NCBI GenBank assembly: GCA_020850535.1
Contig: JADZEM010000097.1
Coordinates: 1-57,437 of the forward strand
From: Chloroflexota bacterium
Lineage (GTDB): Bacteria; Chloroflexota; UBA6077; JACCZL01
Length of the DNA: 57,437 bases
Direction: 5' to 3'
Shown here: positions 53,501 to 57,437 of the stretch, one piece after another
How positions within the stretch are numbered: position 1 is the first letter of the stretch
Layout: the number at the start of each line of letters is the position of its first letter
Position numbers and translations under genes: made by a program
Notes under the pieces: model-generated
What the model was told of the DNA's origin: nothing
Seen by the model: only the letters and a program-made list of their open reading frames with translations
Databases searched by the model: none

Positions 53501-56229
53501 GCAAGCTGACCACCACCTCGGCCGCCACCTTGCTGGCCGAGGCCCGCGACGCCCTCGCCTGCCTCACCTTCGAGGCCGAGTTCGGGGCGGCCATGCCCGC
53601 GCTGGCGGACGATCTCGGCCCGTCCTTCCAGGGTCTCCGCACCGAGTGGCCGCGCGTCCTGACCGCCCTCTCCTGGACGGAGCGGATGGTCGCCTGCTTC
53701 GACGGCCGACCGCCAGCGGCGTTCGTGGCCGCCGTCGAGCGCGAGCCGATCGGCCCTGTTGCCGAGCGCGCCGAGCTGCACCGCGCCCTCGGGCGGATGC
53801 AGGAGCTGCGCGCCGAGATCGGGGCCAGCTACGGCGACGGCGGCCCGGCCATCGGATCGCGGCCCATCGACCGGGCGACGTTGCCGGCCATCGCGGCCTG
53901 GGCGCGGGATCGCCACGCCGCGCTGCCCCGGCTGGCCGAGTGGATCGACGCCCGCACCGTGACGCGGGAGCTGGAATCGGCCGGCCTCGGCGGCTTCGTG
54001 CAGGCCCTGATGCAGGAGACGCCGCCGCCCAACCTCTGGGTTGACGCCTTCCTCAAGCAGCTGTTCACGCTCTGGCTGACCTGGCGCTACGATCACGCGC
54101 CGGCCCTCGCCCGCTTCCGCCGCGAAGGGCACGAGACGCTGATCCAGGAGATGCGCACGCTCGACCGCAAGCAGTGGGAGATCGCGGCGCGACGCATCGG
54201 CGAGCGGCTGCTGGCGCAACGACCGCCGGCCTCGGGCGTAGCGAGCAGCCAGTCGGAGGTCGGGCTGCTGCTCCGCGAGGGGCGCAAGCAGCGGCGCTTC
54301 AAGCCGCTCCGACGCCTCTTCGCCGAGATGCCAACCCTCCTGCCCCGCGTAAAACCGTGCCTGCTGATGAGCCCGCTGTCCGTCGCGCAGCACCTGGGCG
54401 AGTCTGATGTGACGTTCGACCTCGTCATCTTCGACGAGGCCAGCCAGATCCTGCCGGCTGACGCCATCGGCGCGGTCGGGCGGGGCAAGCAGGTCGTGGT
54501 GGTCGGGGATCGCCGCCAGTTGCCGCCGACGCGCTTCTTCCAGGTGACCAGCCTTCAGACGGCTGACGACGACCTGGACGAGGAGCCGCCCGAAAGCGTG
54601 CTCGACGCCTGTCTCAACGCCGGCGTCCCCGAATGCTCGCTGCTCTGGCACTACCGCAGCCGCCACGAGCACCTGATCGCCTTCTCGAACGCCGCCATCT
54701 ACGGTGGCCGCCTGCAAACGTTCCCCAGCCCCGACGCCGACGAGCGCGTGGTCAGGCTGCATCACGTCCCGAACGGCGTCTACGACCGTGGCCGCACCCG
54801 TGCCAACGCCGTCGAAGCCGCCACGGTGGCCGACCTGGTGGTGGCGCACGTCGAGGCCCAGGCAGCGGTGCCGCCCGAGCAGCGGCAGAGCCTCGGCGTG
54901 ATCGCCTTCTCCGAGGCCCAGATGCTCCAGATCCTGACCGAGCTTGAGGCGCGCCGACGGGCCAACCCCGACCTGGAGCCGCTGCTGGCCGACGACGGCG
55001 CGGACGAGGGGCTGTTCGTCAAGAACCTGGAGGCCGTCCAGGGCGACGAGCGCGACGTGATCCTCTTCTCGGTCGGGTACGGCCCGGACGCCGACGGTCG
55101 CCTGACGATGAGCTTCGGGCCGCTCAACCTGCCCGGCGGCGAGCGGCGGCTGAACGTCGCCGTCACGCGCGCCCGCCAGCAGTTGACCGTGGTGTCCTCG
55201 GTGCGGGCGCACCAGATCGACGCCAGCCCGCAGCGCCCGGCCGGCCTGCGTCTGCTGCGCCAGTACCTCGACTACGCCGAGCGCGGCCCGGCCGCCATCC
55301 TCGACTCGCCCATCGGCGCGGCAACGGGCGGAGGGGCAGCGTCGCCGTTCGAGGGCGCGGTGCAGGCCGCTCTCGCGGCCGAGATGCGCCGCACGCCGGG
55401 CCTGGAGCGGATGGAGGTCGTGGCGGGCGTCGGCGTCGGGTTGCAGCCGGTCGACCTGGCCGTCCGCGAGGAGTCGGGCCGCTACGTCCTGGCCATCGAG
55501 TGCGATGGCCAGACGTTCGGCGCCCTGCCCACGGCCCGCGACCGCGACCGTCTCCGCCAGGAAGTGCTGGAACGGCTGGGGTGGCCGCTGCACCGGGTCT
55601 GGTCAACCGACTGGCTCACCGCTCAGCGCGACGAGGTGAAACGCCTGGTGGCCGCCGTGGAGCGCGGACGCCAGCAGCGCGACGGCCTGCTGCTGGACGA
55701 CGAGCAGCCGCTGGCGGTGCTCAAGCCGGCGGATCAGCCGGCAGCCGGACGGACGCGACCGGACGTGCGCGGCGCGCAGACCGCGCTCACGGGCGCCGGC
55801 CCGGCCACGCCGCCGACCGGCCTCACGATGCCGCCGACCGGCCTCACGATGCCGCCGACCGGCCTCACGATGCCGCCGACCGGCCTCACGATGCCGCCGA
55901 CCGGCCTCACGATGCCGCCGACCGGCCTCGCCGGGCAGACTCCCACCGTGCCGCCGGCGTCTCAGCCCGCCACACGGCTCATGCCCCCGGTGGTCGCTCG
56001 TCCTATCGAGCAGGTGGACGACGGCGAGATCGCCGAAGCCATCAAGGCCGTCCTGCGACGCGAGCTGGCGATGCCGCGCGATTCGCTGGTGGTCGGCGTG
56101 GCGCGCGCGCTCGGCTACCAGCGGACCGGCAGCAAGATCAGGGCCGCGGTTGGCAGCGTGGTGGATCGGGAGCAGCAGCGCGGCGCACTCGCCGAGGTCG
56201 GCGGCAACCTGAGCCTCGCCGGCGCCTGA
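50572..56229 (+). CDS. Giant DUF4011 / superfamily 1 helicase-nuclease (DUF3320 C-terminus)
   Basis: An 1885-residue protein. The N-terminal DUF4011 part opens with IDRWQRELLDLSRNNRLLHF. The SF1 helicase has Walker A QGPPGTGKSQTIANAIAE (about 353), DEAS box LVIFDEASQILPADAIG (about 1285), motif III GDRRQLPPTRFF, HYRSRHEHLIAFSN, VQGDERDVILFS and motif VI NVAVTRARQQL. A Vsr/MTES_1575-like nuclease follows (about 1590-1683) with VDLAV and AIECDG, the Asp and Glu-x-Asp of a PD-type site, and WSTDW. Next come a 21-bp-repeat linker (1747-1787) and DUF3320 (about 1813-1883). About 20 residues near 102-123 derive from a palindromic repeat. The family is thought to process nucleic acid and is often near defence genes; the exact role is unknown. 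Confidence 0.9.
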   Translation: MQEAHPAGAGAPPASTSPTAHVSTAIDRWQRELLDLSRNNRLLHFQPAGGGGGRSGQRGVPVAQPAAAELFDRLANRERKQTIARPPVAAQQPLDLTDTVEDAPHPQPGGDTPLPRTGKGLGGVTLKRDEILLDHDPARLETLLYRLRLRARSALQEQGIDILYVAFGLLEWTLPNEADRPISPLLLLPVRLDRKRTGDPYTLTPLDEPPILNPALTFQLEQTYRLTLALPDTEADLDYTVTLDALRQSIGEATVARDHGWEIRDGAFLGLFSFAKQAMYADLEANRARFGKHPVVRALAGDPGGLTSLTLPDPVHLDEQEHPHETFQVLDADASQRTVLAAIRKGGNLVVQGPPGTGKSQTIANAIAETLARGKTVLFVSEKLAALQVVAKRLRAAGLGEFCLEAHGHGGDKKAVVTALAGALPQTMHHPAPVPTDDLTLLAERRAALNAYARALHDHHNPLGASAFALHGELAKRASAPRVLFDVPTISALSGEKTMRLLDLGRRLVPLAGVVTAPEQHPWFGCTVQRWNPLVQAQLQTTLDRLATASDELAEVHARASHRWGLAPEPTLSGARWLLQALALLEERPATLGRWLERPDLSALVERVGLWGGRCQGHVQRRLTLLSHYHETLFALDLSSIVAAIERVELGAIARLRGEGPAVDRALGARAAVEQSTARVLRAIPAALDAAAELARPLGMAAPEARGELERALRVADVIGTAPHPTAEWLQPGAAGRLIGQAEEAARQHERARTNRLALLERFDEGVLTAITPEMAERFASGYGSWLRALRPSWYADLGTLKHHLRPEHAAAGLDYEAAQAAIWHWRELCAAEAWLGQAAGALANVFGRHYQGERTDWEALHRSLGAVQALEALLGNVSRWPRVRALLLDEDDPGPLRRPTESLRAALAELDAAMTILERVAGRDLATQNPVSGAERGGGGPDYHVHPLPAVAADLQHWLEALAPLWAASDQLHASRKLTTTSAATLLAEARDALACLTFEAEFGAAMPALADDLGPSFQGLRTEWPRVLTALSWTERMVACFDGRPPAAFVAAVEREPIGPVAERAELHRALGRMQELRAEIGASYGDGGPAIGSRPIDRATLPAIAAWARDRHAALPRLAEWIDARTVTRELESAGLGGFVQALMQETPPPNLWVDAFLKQLFTLWLTWRYDHAPALARFRREGHETLIQEMRTLDRKQWEIAARRIGERLLAQRPPASGVASSQSEVGLLLREGRKQRRFKPLRRLFAEMPTLLPRVKPCLLMSPLSVAQHLGESDVTFDLVIFDEASQILPADAIGAVGRGKQVVVVGDRRQLPPTRFFQVTSLQTADDDLDEEPPESVLDACLNAGVPECSLLWHYRSRHEHLIAFSNAAIYGGRLQTFPSPDADERVVRLHHVPNGVYDRGRTRANAVEAATVADLVVAHVEAQAAVPPEQRQSLGVIAFSEAQMLQILTELEARRRANPDLEPLLADDGADEGLFVKNLEAVQGDERDVILFSVGYGPDADGRLTMSFGPLNLPGGERRLNVAVTRARQQLTVVSSVRAHQIDASPQRPAGLRLLRQYLDYAERGPAAILDSPIGAATGGGAASPFEGAVQAALAAEMRRTPGLERMEVVAGVGVGLQPVDLAVREESGRYVLAIECDGQTFGALPTARDRDRLRQEVLERLGWPLHRVWSTDWLTAQRDEVKRLVAAVERGRQQRDGLLLDDEQPLAVLKPADQPAAGRTRPDVRGAQTALTGAGPATPPTGLTMPPTGLTMPPTGLTMPPTGLTMPPTGLTMPPTGLAGQTPTVPPASQPATRLMPPVVARPIEQVDDGEIAEAIKAVLRRELAMPRDSLVVGVARALGYQRTGSKIRAAVGSVVDREQQRGALAEVGGNLSLAGA
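50874..50940. repeat. GC-rich palindromic repeat in frame within the helicase gene
   Basis: A stretch with CCCCCCACCCCCAGCCC on the left and GGGGCTGGGGGGC on the right, with CTCCCGCGTACGGGGA between, in the style of the hairpin at 1-98. It adds about 20 residues (PHPQPGGDTPLPRTGKGLGG) between conserved N-terminal blocks and keeps the frame open. Confidence 0.6.
55810..55930. repeat. 21-bp tandem repeat, five full copies plus 16 bp
   Basis: The unit CCGCCGACCGGCCTCACGAT plus G is repeated at 55810, 55831, 55852, 55873 and 55894, with a partial copy at 55915-55930. It encodes PPTGLTM per copy, a linker between the nuclease and DUF3320 domains of the helicase. The copies look identical, so the array is recent and probably variable in length. 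Confidence 0.9.
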
Positions 56230-56342
56230 GACGCCTGAGGTACGTCCACGGCAAATTGCAGTCGGGCCATCGCCGGCTCTACAGTTCGCGCATGCCCTGT
56301 CGATTCTCCCCTGCATGGGTCTGACACTGTGCGCCTGACAGC

Positions 56343-57110
56343 ATGCGCCTGACGATCCTCGGAGCAGGGTCGTCTCACGGCACGCCGGTCATCGGCTGCA
56401 CCTGCGTGACCTGTACGTCGCCGGACCCGCGCAACCATCGCATGCGAGCCTCGGCGCTGATCGAGGCGCATGGCCGGGCCTTCCTGGTGGACACCGGTCC
56501 AGAGGTGCGGCTGCAGGCGGTGCGGGCGGGCATCCGGCAGATCGACGCGGTGCTCTACACCCACTTCCACGCCGACCATGTCCACGGCATCGACGATCTC
56601 AAAGCGTTCAACGTCCCGCTCAACGGCGAGCTGCCCTGCTACGGCAATGCCCAGACGGCCCACGTCCTCCAGACGCGCTTCGACTATGCTTTCGCGGGCA
56701 CATCGTTGCTCGGATGGATTCCCCATCTGACCTTCAAGGTGGTCGAGGAGCCGTTCGACCTCCTCGGCGTGCCGGTGACGCCCGTCGATCTCCAGCACGG
56801 GCGCATCCGCTCGTGCGGCTGGCGGATCGGCGGCATGGCCTACCTCACCGACGCCAACGGCATCCCCGAGTCGTCGCTGGCGCTGCTGGGCGGGCTGGAT
56901 CTGCTGGTCATCGACGGCCTGCGTCCGCGCCCGCACCCCACGCACTTCTCGATGGACGAAGCCATCGCCATCGGCCGGGCGGTCGGCGCAAAGCAGACGC
57001 TGCTGACGCACATGAACCACGACGTGGAGTACGTCCGCGAGAGCGCGAGCCTGCCGCCGGACGTGGCCCTTGCCTACGACGGCCTCGTCGTCGACCTCCC
57101 AGACCCGTAA
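56343..57110 (+). CDS. PhnP-like metallo-beta-lactamase-fold hydrolase
   Basis: A 255-residue protein of the MBL superfamily. It has the metal motif LYTHFHADHVHGID, a later YLTDANG and LLTHMNHD for the remaining ligands, and an N-terminal Cys pair (IGCTCVTCTS) that in PhnP-type proteins binds a structural zinc. PhnP acts on cyclic phosphodiesters, but this subgroup (COG1235) has several activities and no phn genes lie here. The ATG at 56343 has no strong ribosome site. Confidence 0.88.
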   Translation: MRLTILGAGSSHGTPVIGCTCVTCTSPDPRNHRMRASALIEAHGRAFLVDTGPEVRLQAVRAGIRQIDAVLYTHFHADHVHGIDDLKAFNVPLNGELPCYGNAQTAHVLQTRFDYAFAGTSLLGWIPHLTFKVVEEPFDLLGVPVTPVDLQHGRIRSCGWRIGGMAYLTDANGIPESSLALLGGLDLLVIDGLRPRPHPTHFSMDEAIAIGRAVGAKQTLLTHMNHDVEYVRESASLPPDVALAYDGLVVDLPDP

Positions 57111-57437
57111 AGGTCGCCCACGGATCTACGCTGAGCTTGGCTGGGCCGCCTGAGACGGTCGCGAGCAGAGCTTCCGGCGCACCCCACAGTGTGTGGTGTC
57201 CGCGACGATGGCCGGTACGTTCCGCATGTGCACCACGCCCCCACACAACGGCCATCTCCGCGATGTACGTCCCAGGGCGATTGCATGTTGATGTCGTCGT
57301 GCCGCCTCGACGGGGCTTGAAAGCCCCGCCTACCATCCTGCAGTCGCTGCGCGACGCTCCAGTCGCACCAGTGCCGGCCGTTCCCGACGGCCGTCGCGCA
57401 GCGACGGCGTGACGGTAGGCGGGGACTTCAGTCCCCG
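57111..57437. other. Terminal 327 bp without a gene
   Basis: No open frame with a ribosome site or recognisable protein is seen from the MBL stop to the window end. The last 127 bp are the imperfect palindrome listed next. The gene beyond the window edge is unknown. Confidence 0.55.
57311..57437. repeat. Long imperfect palindrome with GGGGACTTCAGTCCCC tips
   Basis: The tips at 57311-57334 and 57414-57437 are complementary at 20 of 24 positions, and an inner pair (57343-57356 and 57392-57405) is complementary at 14 of 14. Each tip is itself a small palindrome. The right tip is related to 16476-16499. The element may continue past the window. Confidence 0.75.

Noticed and set aside
52375-55593. 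A 1072-codon open frame on the minus strand
   Set aside because: It is antisense to the helicase gene, has biased Arg/Gly/Ala-rich composition typical of shadow frames in high-GC DNA, and shows no domain. The plus-strand frame has clear helicase motifs.
55810-55930. Possible CRISPR array
   Set aside because: The 21-bp units are directly adjacent without spacers and lie in frame inside a coding sequence.
48274-56229. Direct call of a Mokosh anti-phage system
   Set aside because: The helicase has DUF4011, a Vsr-like nuclease and DUF3320 with no phospholipase-D domain, and the kinase is a membrane PknB-WD40 type common in this phylum. Only a loose likeness is claimed.

Overview
The window is a high-GC chromosomal segment from a bacterium that I place, as an inference, in Chloroflexota. 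The reasons are many LLM-class flavin oxidoreductases, Tat/lipoprotein solute-binding proteins with long Ala-Pro-Ser linkers, a PknB kinase fused to WD40 repeats, a GtrA-PMT mannosyltransferase fusion, a SelA-like PLP enzyme beside an enolase-superfamily enzyme, and abundant GC-rich palindromic repeats. No rRNA, tRNA, CRISPR array or insertion sequence was recognised. Start codons were chosen from ribosome binding sites, operon overlaps and promoter positions, and several genes look leaderless.

Layout. 0.2-3.7 kb, minus strand: a bicupin, an EutA-like reactivase and a class II aldolase form one operon. 4.0-6.4 kb, plus: LLM oxidoreductase 1 and an MFS transporter. 6.6-9.9 kb, minus: a visibly lower-GC island with a secreted subtilisin-type protease and a small membrane protein resembling its prodomain. 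10.7-20.5 kb: a metal-ligand-poor M20-like protein, LLM oxidoreductase 2, an alpha/beta hydrolase with an abnormal nucleophile elbow, two SsuB-type ATPases, two SsuA/NMT1-type binding proteins, one permease and a GntR/FCD regulator. A motif of the form GTATNNTKCATGYRAT lies upstream of four of these units. It suggests one regulon covering the 3.7-20 kb catabolic cluster.

20.7-34.8 kb: GNAT, hybrid histidine kinase and ROK kinase (minus); SGNH hydrolase, PiT phosphate transporter, exonuclease/GIY-YIG fusion, CaiC-like ligase and a secreted hypothetical protein (plus); then a polyprenyl-phosphate glycosylation pair (minus). 35.0-37.5 kb: a Crp/Fnr regulator, a haem-copper-oxidase-like membrane protein and a 26-residue membrane peptide. 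37.6-45.0 kb: DUF309, IspH, a NodB-fold protein, threonine dehydratase, YkvA/DUF1232, a large beta-propeller lipoprotein, a secreted bicupin, and an antitoxin with a doubly frameshifted ParE toxin. 45.2-57.1 kb, all plus: SelA-like PLP enzyme, enolase-superfamily enzyme, PaaI-type thioesterase, PknB-WD40 kinase, a 1885-residue DUF4011/SF1 helicase-nuclease and a PhnP-like metallo-beta-lactamase protein.

Most notable: the shared operator motif, several enzymes with lost catalytic residues, palindromic repeats placed in frame inside coding sequence, and a set of genes whose -10-like hexamer lies only 5-11 nt before the start codon.
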